Assembly: GCA_032629725.1 (NCBI GenBank)
Contig: JAFEVB010000008.1
Location: forward strand, 124,001-188,000
Direction of reading: 5' to 3'
DNA from: Gremmenia infestans
Taxonomy: Eukaryota; Ascomycota; Leotiomycetes; Helotiales; Hamatocanthoscyphaceae
Length of the DNA: 64,000 nt
The notes below the pieces were generated by a model. The model was given only the letters and a program-made list of their open reading frames with translations, had not been told where the DNA came from and did no database searches. The translations under genes were made by a program, and so were the position numbers. The stretch's first letter is position 1. Each line of letters starts with the position of its first letter. Below are positions 24,656-35,108 of this stretch, one piece after another.

Positions 24656-26963
24656 CTAGGCGTTCGCCGCAGCAGCATCCTCTGCTGAGATCAATTTTGT
24701 GATCTTACCAATTGCAATCGTTTGACCCTGCTCAATGTCAGCTGTGATCTAAGAACTTGAGAAGAATCAATCCTTACCTGGTCTCTAAGAGTAAATCGTC
24801 CTAACTGTGGGTAGTCCTCGAACTTTTCCACGCATACAGACCCTGCGCCACCAATCACTTCCATTCGTGCAATAATGCTGTCACCCTTCTTAGCATGCGA
24901 TGGTGGCACCTTGCTCTTTCTATTTGTCCCCTTTTGCAACTTGTGAAGCAATGCGCCGAACGTAACCTCTTCAATAGCCGAGTGAACGTGCATAACACAG
25001 TTAAAGCCGGCAGACAAGATGGTCTTCAATTCCAGAACACGGATCTGGGCTTCAAAAGCGACAACGCAGTGTACGAGACGCTTCGGTGAACATAGAACGA
25101 ACCCTGGAAGGATATCTTCTTCTTCGATTCCACGCAATCGTAATCGCACTTGGTCTCCACATTGCGCTGCACTGGTTTCTTCCTCAGTCTCTCCGTAAAC
25201 AGCGGCCACGTCAACCTTGTCCCTATTCGGCATCATAACCAAAGACATTTGCTTCTTGACAACGCCTGACTCGATCTTGCCTTCCACCAAGGTACCCATA
25301 TCTCGGTACTTGCCGTTGATCGGCATCATGAATGGGGCGTTGACCTTGCGTTCGAGTGTCTTCATGTTGTCTAGATATTCGAGCAAAGAAGGCCCGTCAT
25401 AAAAAGGTGCCACACCTTTGGGGATCCGATCATTGATACCCATGGTTTGTTGAGCGGCAATCGGCATGAAGAAAACATCTGTCTTTAGGTTGTATCCAGT
25501 TGCCTTCAGGAATTGGGCGAGTTTGGTTGTGCACTCGGTATATCGCTTCTCAGACCACTCGACCGTTGGATCATCCATCTTGTTAATGACCACAATCAGC
25601 TTGTTGACACCTTGCGTCTTTGCCAACATAGCATGCTCTCGGGTTTGTCCTCCCTTCTCGAATCCAGTCTCATACTCTCCTTTTCGGGCACTGATGACCA
25701 AAATACCAACATCGGCTTGTGAAGCACCACCAATCATACTTGGCACGTATGTCTTGTGTCCAGGGGCATCCAAAATACTGTATCTTCGCTTTTCTGTCTC
25801 GAAGAAGCCTCGTCCTACTTCGACTGTTTTTCCCTTTGATCGCTCTTCCTTGGTCAGATCCAAAGCCCATGATAGATACCATGTCTCACGACCCATTTCT
25901 TTAGCCTCCTTTTTGTTCTTCTCCATTGTTCGCTCATCCACCATTCCCGTAGCGTATAGAATCGAACCACCCAGTGTCGATTTTCCAGCATCAACGTGAC
26001 CGATGAAAATGATGTTGACGTGCTCCTTGCCGTAGATTTCCTTCAGAGTCTCCTCATCTACATCCGCCGCCTGTTCTTTCTCAACCGCGTCCACTTCACG
26101 AGCCGCTGCTTTGGCAGTAGCCCTGGAGGGACTAGATCGACCAGAGGAAGGGGTGGGTGAAGTGTTTCCAGATGCTTTTGCGCTTTCTCCATCCTTCTTT
26201 TCCGTTTTCTCGATCGCCTTGGCCGCGGTAACTTTCGCTCCTTCTACAGCGGTTGGGGGTGTTTCCTTCTTCGCTACTGGTGTGCCTATTGAGAGAATCT
26301 TGGCTTTAGGCTTTGGCGCATCTCCTCCGATACTCAGCACCTTTGGCGCTCCATCCTTCACCGTCACCGGCTTGTTTAAGTCCCCTGACGAGCCATCTGC
26401 TGGTCGCTTCGCAATTGTTGGGGTTTGTCGCAGAGCTTGTTGTGCGGGAGCAGGCGCTGCTTGTGGCTGTTGAGAATAGCCAGCGTATTGTTGTTGTGCT
26501 ACAAAATCAGGTTGGTTAGATCTGGTTGGGTAAATGGCAGACATAAATAGAAGATTTCGTGTATATAAATATGTGTCTATGAGTACTCACAATAGCCTTG
26601 ATTGAAGCCAGCTTGGTTGTTGTAGCCTTGGTTGTAGCCTCCTTGATATTGATTGTAACCGGTTTGCTGGGCGCCATATTGGTTGTAGCCATAGCCTTGG
26701 CCTTGGGCCCCTTGGTTGTTGTAGTAATTCTGATTATATCCTCCGGGTGCGCCTGCGCCCCCACCGTACTGTGGGAAGTTCTGTGCAGGCTGGAAGGATT
26801 GTGCGCCTGGCTGGAAAGTGTTTGCATTTGCAGCGGCCGGTCGGAAGCCCCCTCCTTGTCCTTGCTGGGTATTCGCATTGTTGAGATTCATCTGCTGTGT
26901 CTGCCGCGACAGATTGTCGTCTTGGGCGGCGGGGTCATCTTCCCAAGAGTTGAGGTCCGACAT
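24656..26963 (-). CDS. sup35: Eukaryotic peptide chain release factor GTP-binding subunit (eRF3)
   Basis: eRF3 binds eRF1 and hydrolyses GTP during translation termination. Minus-strand exons 26963-26591, 26498-24778 and 24727-24656 join to 721 codons. The start is the ATG giving MSDLNSWEDD; an upstream in-frame ATG at 27002 would add 13 residues. Residues from about 20 to 150 are Gln/Asn/Gly/Tyr-rich with imperfect GYNQ-type repeats, the prion-like N domain. A charged Lys/Glu/Ala/Pro M region follows. The EF-Tu-like C domain has GHVDAGKST, DAPGH and NKMD. The last 24 codons (GQTIAIGKITKLI, then an Ala-rich end) lie behind a 50-nt intron; without this splice the family terminus is lost. It is divergent from the Ran-binding gene. 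Confidence 0.96.
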
Positions 26964-27556
26964 GGCGTATTTGTGTCCGGAGGACTCTGACAGTCGTGCC
27001 ACAGGATTTGGTAACTTAATCAGATTATCGCAAGATTAAGAGTACCGTATAGTGCAATGTAGCGTAGAGTGTAGAGTGTAGTGTGTAGTTGTATGTCGAG
27101 TGTGGAAAGTTCGGTGTGGGGCAGACTTTTAAAGATAATCGAGGGGGGGCCCGCTGCCGTTCTTTCGTGGCTGGTGAGGGTGAGTGGCCTGAATTGGTAC
27201 CCTACTATTACGTCACTTCAAACAATATAAGGAGATTTACGAAACATTTTCCAAGAGGGAGCCAAAATTGCCGTATTATTTCTTGTATTTACAGTAATAC
27301 GGGGTGTGAAGTGAGTCGACTGTGACTGTGAACGGAGGTAGCAGAAAAGAATGGCGGTCCATCATTGGCTACGCTCCCGCTTCTCGTGACTCCTATTCGC
27401 GTAGCAGCATTGCTAATTACTGCAAGTAAAGCGCTTTCAAGTCAATACAGCATCGGGCATCGAATTCATCGAATCCTCTTCCTCCTCTATATCTGAATCT
27501 AGACTTTCTCTGCCACGAAGGATGAAGCAGATACTTCTCTGACTACAACATCAACC
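26964..27556. promoter_or_regulatory. Divergent promoter region, sup35 / Ran-binding gene
   Basis: A 593-bp head-to-head region. Near sup35 it holds a GTGTAGAGTGTAG-type tandem stretch (about 27055-27100) and an acidic-free GC patch (GGGGGGGCCCGC). Near the other gene it is CT-rich. No factor site was identified with confidence. Confidence 0.45.
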
Positions 27557-30123
27557 ATGGATGCTCTCCTGGGCAAGGTATGTCTAAGAATCACGTGCCA
27601 GTGAAAATTGTTTGTTGACCTATCCCCAGATCACCCAGCATGCAATGAATTATGCCATCCGGTACATTGCTCTGTTTCTTAAAGATTTTTATGGAATACT
27701 TCTGATCCAAATCTAGGTCTGGAATTGGAATAACCGCATCTTTTGCTATTGGCCAAACCTCGAGATTGCTCAAGGTGGGATCAACTCCTGGATTCATTCA
27801 GATAACTACAGCTAACTCCTTCTGTTAGACCGTTGACGACAATGGAGTCTACCAAGAGCTCCGGGACTTGCAAGAGCGCCTTAATAGCAAAATTAGAGTA
27901 AGTTTTTCTCGGGTCAAGCCAAACGAATACCGCATCAAAGCGTTGTGTTTGCACCATCAAGTTGAGTTAGACTTCGCTAATATTCTAAACAGATCATCTC
28001 TCCTGCTATTGACATGATAGAACTCATGTAAGTAGCCAAACTTAGCTCTTGTTCGGTGTTGGTGCAGGCTGACCCGAACAGTTCGGCAAGAGGAAATACG
28101 ACATTAGAGTCAGCAGTTACACTAACAAAATCACTTCGCTGGGATATTCAGTCTCTTGGTGTTCGACTCGAAAAAGCCGCTGCCGCCGAGGAAACGTCAC
28201 GCAAAAATCGCAACAGGGCCAAAACTCGAGCCTCGCATGAACTTGAGATCCGGCATATTGTCCAAGATATCAAGAAGCTTCTCACTCGCTTCGAGGATGC
28301 AGTGCCACTCATTAACTTAGCTATCACCACATCGGGTGCCAATTTGTCAACTACGCTCCCAGCTTCCGTATCTCCTTCCAGATTATTACAGGCCAGCACG
28401 CTCCTTACTGCTGGCGACACGCAATATAGGATAAATTCAGGGTCTCCCACACAGGTCGGATCAGCCTTCACGTTATCACTGTACATGCTGTTCGCTGGTC
28501 ATGCATTCCGAGCACAGGAAGATTCTGAAAGTACTAGGGAGACTACGTGGAAAGAAGTCATTCATAAGGCAAGAGTAAAGCTTATGCGTGTGCCTCTAAA
28601 TTACACTGGTCACTCCAACAAGTCACCAGCTGAGTACAAAGCGGAAGAATCATCGACAATTTCGGGTGAAGGAAAAGCGATGGAATATGCCTATCATATC
28701 GAGATTATTGAGGATCTAGACGATGATCGAGTCCATTCCTTTGAAGATGATGAAACCCAACCAGGACCATACGGTGACGTTCTACTCGCAGGCATCCGAG
28801 AGTCCCTACCAATTCATCAGATATCAAAGCTCTTCTACGCAGACACGGGCAAGATCTTAAATATCGGCAGTCAAGGCGAAACTAACAACCCGGTACTGTT
28901 ACTCAAGCGAGATATCAATGCCCTCCCACCACGGAGAATGATGGAAGAGAACGAGAAGCGGGCAGAATGGTATGATGATCCAGAAGAGCTCGAGAACCCG
29001 GAGGACAAAGACGATTCGCAGGACGATTCGCAGGACGACATCGATCAGCAAATTCGACGCGAGAGTTGTGTTGTTCTCCCACTGCAGGAGCCTGACCAGC
29101 CGGCTCAGGATAATACCACATGGTGCTTCCCACCTGACCTTGATCCCGAGTGGTTGGCTCTTGAAGTCTACGTGGAAGAACCAGATAGCAGCTCCGAAGA
29201 TGACCAAGAACCAACGGACGACTCAGCGTACGCCTCCCACCGACCGAGTTCATCGAGCGAAGAGCCCAACCACAGCAGCGAAGACCTCGCCGCCGGCATT
29301 GCAGGCCTTGATCTCTCGTCAGAATCACCATCTCCTTCCCCAACTCAGCTTATCAACACACCATCTCCCCCGCGAATGACACCCAAACCCAGATTATCCT
29401 CAAACGTGCCTCATTTTCCCTATGGCCAAATGCGCTCATCCCTCTCGCTTCTCGAAATGCTGATTCGTCTCACCGCCCTCCAACAATTCCAACAAGCCTC
29501 CCACCTCACCATCTCCGACGAATTCCTCACCTTCTTCCTTGAAGAATCAAGCACCACAGGCGCGGGTGGCGATGCTGACAACAGGCGCCGCACACGGCGG
29601 GAAGCGAGACGCAAGGTGGGGTTTGATCCGTATGACGAGAGTCCAGTGAAGAGACATGGCGAGGATTATCAGTATGAACAAAGAGAGGGGTATGAACGTG
29701 GCGGTACGCCTTTCACGGAGTACGACCGGTACGATGGTGGTGGTGGATATCACGGTTATGGTCCTGCTTCCCCCTTACCACGAGGGACGCCCGAACCGTG
29801 GTTGTTGAGGGGCCGCGATGTGTCGTCTAGTCCTAAGCCGAGGAGGAGCACTTCTGACATTCCGCCTTCGTCGCCAATGAGCCCTTACCGGTAAGCCGTG
29901 AATTGCTAATCAGATATGACTTGTGAAGCTAACTTCATACGTTTTAAGGCCTGTACGGAGCTCTACACGACCACTGCCGGTGCAGAGAGTGAAGAACACT
30001 ATGAATCCGAGCAAGGGTAGCCCGTTAGGGAGAGGTGTGAGTGTCGAGACTGACTCTACGCTCGGGACAAGCCCGGGTAGTCCGGTGTTGGGGACCAGAG
30101 GAGGGAATGGTGAGAAGAACTAA
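27557..30123 (+). CDS. Ran-binding-domain (PF05508-like) fungal protein
   Basis: Seven exons (27557-27577, 27630-27661, 27717-27774, 27829-27897, 27993-28027, 28082-29890, 29949-30123) join in phase to 732 codons. The N terminus is broken into tiny exons that only make sense when spliced: MDALLGK, then ITQHAMNYAIRSGIGITASF, then TSRLLKTVDDNGVYQELRDL. This opening, followed by ARGNTTLESAVTLTKSLRWD, matches what I recall of the fungal RanGTP-binding family. A conserved helical part runs to about residue 290. The C-terminal half is acidic, then Ser/Pro-rich and low complexity with DDSQDD repeats. The role is inferred from family memory only; the biochemical function is uncertain. Confidence 0.75.
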
Positions 30124-30439
30124 AAATGTGTTTCCAGAAATTGCTAGACGTATAGAATGATACCCTTGTTTTCAGCTTGTAGATTTCAAGCGTTACTATG
30201 TACAGTATTCACTCTGTTTGAGGCAAAAAAATAATGGTACGAAAGTGATCACGAGGAATGAATTAAAGAACTTTCGAACTCAACTTTTCCAAACCCAAGG
30301 TAACGATATTACGGATCCCTGACGACGCTGAATTCTATATGATAAATGCGGGGTATCTCCATTGCTTCCATAACGCCATGAGTGTTGAGAAATTAATGCA
30401 GTCCCATTCGCCCATAGCAAATGCACCAGAACCTTCCAT
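30124..30439. other. Convergent spacer, Ran-binding gene / Saf4-like gene
   Basis: 316 bp between two 3' ends. It must hold both terminators. Nothing further is seen. Confidence 0.45.
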
Positions 30440-31474
30440 CTAATCAGAATCATAGTCCACCAAACCAGCTCCAGCAGTCTGTTCTGGAGTGCCTTCAATT
30501 TTAGGCCGCTTCCTCTTCACACCAGCCAACACGAACTTTCCGGTCGACTTCTCTGATGCCTTCGTGCCACTAAGGAACGGATCCATTACTGCTCTGGTGT
30601 TTCCTCTTATCTCAGCCACAATATCAGCTTTTCTCTGCTTCGCAACGTGCTCGGCCTTGAGTTTCCCTCTGAGCTTCGAGCCTTTGGACTTCTTTGGGGG
30701 ACTTTCCTCTTTCCCAAATAGAGGTTTAGATATCGCTTTGGCCATCACTTTCTCTGCATTCGACTCACCGTACTCGATGAACCTAGCCCGGTTTGCATCA
30801 TCTGCATGTTCGGGAAGCAGGTCAAGACCAAGACCAAGACTCATCTTATCTTGCAACGCTGTCGTAACACCAGCTTCCTTTTCCCTCGAGTGTCTTCCTT
30901 CTCGGAAAGCCTTTCTCAATTTCTTGTTCCTTTCGTACGGATCGTCCCATTGCTTCTCGGAAAGCTCTTCTAATTCTTCCAGTCGTCTCTTGCTGTGCTG
31001 CAACCGCTTTTTGTCCTCTACTTTGCCTTCCAGAGAAGCGAACGCATTGTCCCTCATTGTTTCCCTCTCTTCCTGCGTTATGATCTTAATATCACCTTCC
31101 TCCACCTTGTCATCCCCCAGATCTCGCTTCCTCGCACCCTCCGTAACCACATATGCCGTATTTTTAGGATCCGTTCGAATCTCAATCACCCCGCCGCAGG
31201 CAATATGTTTCATTCGGAAGCTGTAGATGGGAGATGAAAAGTAATTCCCAACCTTTTTCTTCTCGGCATTGAATCGCACACCTTGCCCTATGATGGTAGG
31301 CTTTGGACAGTGAATACACCATATTGGGTATGGCATTTCGAATCGTACGGTGAGGATGCCTTGGGAGATCTTATTTGCGCGGGCGCCCAGGGCATGCTTC
31401 CCATGGAGTTTGTTCCCACTGATCAATCCTTCCTGATCAGGGGGAACATAACGGCCCATATTGAAGCCCTGCAT
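30440..31474 (-). CDS. CCDC130/Yju2 (Cwc16) family splicing factor, Saf4-like
   Basis: A single exon of 344 codons. The N-terminal half is the conserved Cwc16 domain: RYVPPDQEGL, ANKISQGILTVRFEMPYPIW, the zinc-binding cysteines in WCIHC and in HIACGG, VRFNAEKKKVGNYFSSPIYS, FRMKH and IEIRTDPKNTAYVV. The second half is charged and helical (KRRLEELEELSEKQWDDP) and ends in basic nuclear-localisation-like stretches (KKSKGSKLRGKLK, VKRKRPK). Family members join the spliceosome around catalytic activation. Of the two paralogues, the GARKRD region and the long charged tail look more like CCDC130/Saf4 than Yju2. It lies head to head with a second splicing factor. Confidence 0.9.
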   Translation of the reverse strand: MQGFNMGRYVPPDQEGLISGNKLHGKHALGARANKISQGILTVRFEMPYPIWCIHCPKPTIIGQGVRFNAEKKKVGNYFSSPIYSFRMKHIACGGVIEIRTDPKNTAYVVTEGARKRDLGDDKVEEGDIKIITQEERETMRDNAFASLEGKVEDKKRLQHSKRRLEELEELSEKQWDDPYERNKKLRKAFREGRHSREKEAGVTTALQDKMSLGLGLDLLPEHADDANRARFIEYGESNAEKVMAKAISKPLFGKEESPPKKSKGSKLRGKLKAEHVAKQRKADIVAEIRGNTRAVMDPFLSGTKASEKSTGKFVLAGVKRKRPKIEGTPEQTAGAGLVDYDSD

Positions 31475-31812
31475 TTTGAACTTTTGTTTGTTGGGGTGAC
31501 TGGTCGTGAGATTTTAAGATAGAGGTGTTGGAGGTTTGGATTGGATTGGATTGATTGGTATTGGGAAGGGACGGGAGCGGCCGCGTCGCTTACTAATAAG
31601 GTTATGTTATCTCGAACTCCAACTCCTCCACTTGTGCTACTCAACTCCACTTCACCCCTCAGCCCTTCACTTCTCAATACTTTTCAACAGAACATACCTA
31701 TACACCACCGACTTATTCGCAGTCTACTACATTACATTCGAATCTTCTCTTCATTTGTTGTATTGGTGAGCCTTTGAACAGCAGGTGGCAGCGATCTGTA
31801 GTCACAGCCACC
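31475..31812. promoter_or_regulatory. Short bidirectional promoter between two splicing factor genes
   Basis: 338 bp separate the start codons of the Saf4-like and SPF30-like genes. The middle contains CT-rich runs, with a TTGGATTGGATTGATTGGTA tract (31531-31560) near the Saf4-like gene. This is too short for two independent long promoters, so shared control is likely. Confidence 0.55.
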
Positions 31813-32793
31813 ATGAGTGAAATCGCCGCCCTCCAAAATGAGATCAAGGAATACAAACTACAGGTCCGAAACCTTCCCTCCCCGATACCTCGCAAGATCA
31901 GTGCTGACATTTACATGGGAGTAGTTGGAGACGGTAGACTTGGGTCTTCAAGCAGACCCGGATAGCGCAGAGCTTCAGGAATTAAAGACTGAACTCGAAC
32001 AAGTCATTTCCCTCACTGAAGCTTCGATCGCAGAACTAAAGCCACCTTCAGTGCCAGCTACTGTATCCAAGAATTCATCAGAACCCGTTGTGAAGGAGAA
32101 ATGGTCGCGAGAGAATCACCCTGCATTTAAGAAATCGACGGCGACACCCGCAGCCGAGGAAGCAGAAGCCCCAACAAGCTTTTCCGTCAATGATATGGTA
32201 TTAGCGAAGTGGCATTCTGGGGACAAGGGTTTCTACCCAGCGAGGATCACCTCCATAACCGGATCATCAACTGCCCCTGTATATATCGTCAAGTTCAAGA
32301 GCTACGACACCACCGAGACGCTTCGGGCCAAGGATATTAAGCCCATAGTTAATTCCAATAAGCGCAAAGCTGATGGAACACCAGTCGTAGCTTCGATACC
32401 CTCCCCAACCATCAACTCGAATGTAATTTCTGCCGCCGCAGATATCAACCCAGAACTTGCGCAACAAACCAAGCGTGAGCCAAGTAAGGTCAGTGATGGT
32501 CCCGTTCGGCCTGCCAAATTACCCAAGAAGATCAAAGCAAATAAAGAATTGGAAGCTGGCAAAAATAAGTGGCAGGACTTTGCGGCGAAGGGAAAGTTTG
32601 GGAAAACTGCAAAGAAAGAGAGCATGTTCCGCACACCGGAAGGTGTTCACGGCAGAGGTGAGCTTCCTCATACCCTCGAAATGTATCATTCTAACAGGCT
32701 GCAGTGGGATTCACGGGGTCCGGACAAACCATGCGCAGGGACGAAAAGCGAAGTCGTCACATATACCAGACGAATGGAGAGGAGGAGTTTTAA
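31813..32793 (+). CDS. SMN/SPF30-type Tudor-domain splicing factor
   Basis: Exons 31813-31863, 31925-32657 and 32705-32793 join to 290 codons. The N terminus is a predicted coiled coil (ALQNEIKEYKLQ, then LQELKTELEQVISLTE). A Tudor domain follows at about residues 90-145 (FSVNDMVLAKWHSGDKGFYP, YIVKFKSYDTTETLRAKDIK), the fold that reads symmetric dimethyl-arginine on Sm proteins. Next come a Lys-rich region, a WQDFAAKGK motif and the conserved end GRVGFTGSGQ...RSRHIYQ. The last exon is needed for that terminus; without splicing the frame runs on into unrelated residues. SPF30 acts in U4/U6.U5 tri-snRNP recruitment. Confidence 0.9.
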
Positions 32794-33443
32794 TTGAGGA
32801 GTGAAGTTTGGGGCTGACAGAGCGGAACTCTGCAAGTATTTGGCGTTATGAATCGGTCTACCTTTTCAGCGTTTCATTCCATTTAAGCATTATTTTGATG
32901 GAGGCTAACGTGGGGTCTGCATTCAACCCTAGTATAAGCGCTTCTATCAATGCCAGAAATGAACGTATTCCCTACTCCCATTTTTGTGCGTATGAATTCG
33001 AGCTAAATATGGTATTTTCCCTTAGGAGCAACAGTCTGATTCCGACTTGCTACCGTAGCAATTGGCATGTATGACAATTAAATCTCTCGTTCAAACGAGC
33101 AATCATCGGACATTGCAAGAGAAGGCAGTTCTTAGCACTGGTTTACTGCTTTCAATGTCACCGCATCTTCAAATCGCAGCCAGCAAATAATACATACTTT
33201 TGTTATTATTTACGTGTGATCATTATTGCGTGAATACAAGTGTTGTAGCGCCGTACTATCAGAGCCCAAAATCAAACGAACAAAACACCCCTATCAAGTC
33301 CCAAAATACTAACAGCCCACCGGACTGCCAAGCCAACTGCCAACCTAAGTGACTGCCGACGAGAAATCGTTGCAAGATTACAAGGGACAAACGTGAATTC
33401 CAGCCCACAATGCCCATTACCAAAAATTGTCACATTAAATCCG
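32794..33443. other. Convergent spacer, SPF30-like / Pth11-like genes
   Basis: 650 bp between two 3' ends. An 88-codon open frame at 32808-33074 has no family features. Nothing else is seen. Confidence 0.45.
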
Positions 33444-35108
33444 TCACCGAGTCACCGAGAATTCAGTCGTCCTAAAGACCCCCCCCTTTCCAGGGTCTTT
33501 CCAATCTCGTTGATCCCGCCAACCTCTTGAATCTCGCCCGCTCTGAACATATGCCCTGTGCAGCCCTTGTGGCCGAGACATCACACCATCCTCACCCGCG
33601 CCATCATCCTCCTCAGTAGCTTTTCCAAGCCTCGGCGTTAGGATACTGCTCGCCACGCTGTCATGTCCATGGAGATTACTCCCATCGCCAAATATGCCGT
33701 TTCCACCGCTAGTTCTAACATTGTGGTCTTCGTCTACGGTGCCATTGAAGGTAGACCTCGAAGGCATAGATAGAAGTTCCTTGTCATCCTGCTGGGGCAG
33801 GTATCGATGGCGTGCCCCTCCAACTTTGGTGCGGTTATCGGTATCGGAATACTTGAGGATTGACCGGTTCTTGAGTAGAGTGGCGAAAAGTGGACGCAGA
33901 GTTGGGAGACACGCTGCAAGAATCCCGGCGTTGAATTCGATACTGTTGTAGCATTAGTCGGGTACAGATATTGCCGGTGTGGATGGCCACACTCACAAGC
34001 TCCATACATTAAAAGTGTCATCACTTGCAACGATGTTAGCTCGATATCTGCGCTTAAGCCAAGAAGAGGGGGGCACCAACAACTGGTTGTCCATGTTGGC
34101 GAAGAAGCTTGATAGGTAATACTCCTTGACAATTGACGCAGCGCAAGCACTATCTATTGTTAGCTTGAATTAAAACCTCGATAATGGACAAAACCTACAA
34201 ATAGCCAAGATTCAATATGAAAATCAGCGAGATCTTGGTTCGCAGGTTGATTTGCAGAGGTATTATTACTGGTATAGGTAGAGAGGCGAAGACAAAGTCG
34301 GTGAACAGGTTTATAGCTAGAATATCTTAGCAGCCAAGCCTTGCGGAGGTAAGACCATGGTCAGTATCTTACCCCCATTAAATAACCCTATATTCCGGAA
34401 AACGATTGGGCTATAGCACTTTGTCTTTGGGTTTGCTTTCAAATCAAAGTTCCACGCTGCTTCGACAGGGAGGCATTGAAATATCCCAAAAAGTGTGGGT
34501 CAGTGTTGTGATCAGTCCCTAAAGGGAGTTGAGTGGAAATACTTACAGTGTACAGACGCAAGCGAAGGTGAAAGCGAGCAGGAAAGCCATCCACCCTATG
34601 ATGCACCGCTGTGAAAACGTTAGAATTCAGCATGGATCGTTGCTAAGATGAACTTGCTCTATACAATTTTCCTTGGATCAGTCTAAGCAAGAAAATCCCT
34701 ACAGATATTTTCACGCAAGTAATACCAATGACGAGAATCCATGCATGGTGATAAGACCAATGGACAATTTGACCGTAGTTCATCATAAGGTGTGGATTTC
34801 CGACATGTTCTCCCACTCCAAGTTGTACTTCGAAGACGACAAAGGTCAAAACGGCCACTGAACAGACCTATCACCAGTCAACCCACGGTCTAGAAAAGAG
34901 CATCGGTTCATACCATCGCTACAAGCATAACATAATCATCAGCACCCATCATCTTTAACATGAATATTCTCACGTAGACTCGGAGAATCACCGCAGTACA
35001 GGCAAAAGCTGTAAAGAAGCTAGTGATGCCCAGTATTCTCGCTCCATGACTGTCGGTTGAGACTGGTCCCGAGTCGACTGGCGCTGGACTTTGTCTTGAC
35101 AAGAACAT
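33444..35108 (-). CDS. Pth11-like seven-transmembrane protein (fungal rhodopsin-type domain)
   Basis: Eight minus-strand exons (35108-34914, 34867-34658, 34608-34547, 34485-34373, 34316-34199, 34149-34084, 34023-33997, 33942-33444) give 429 in-phase codons. Family landmarks are GADDYVMLVAM, WSYHHAWILVIGITCVKISV, FLLRLIQGKLYR, GWMAFLLAFTFACVCTL, IFQCLPVEAAW, NLFTDFVFASLPIPV and GILAACLPTLRPLF, i.e. seven membrane helices and a soluble Ser/Gly/Asp-rich tail. These are plasma-membrane receptors or sensors in fungi. Two splice sites are odd. Intron 2 starts GCAAGT (GC-AG type), and intron 3 must end in TTTTTGG because the only AG leads to an in-frame stop. The gene may therefore be damaged or spliced non-canonically. 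The exon 6/7 intron is optional, since reading through is also open. Confidence 0.72.
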
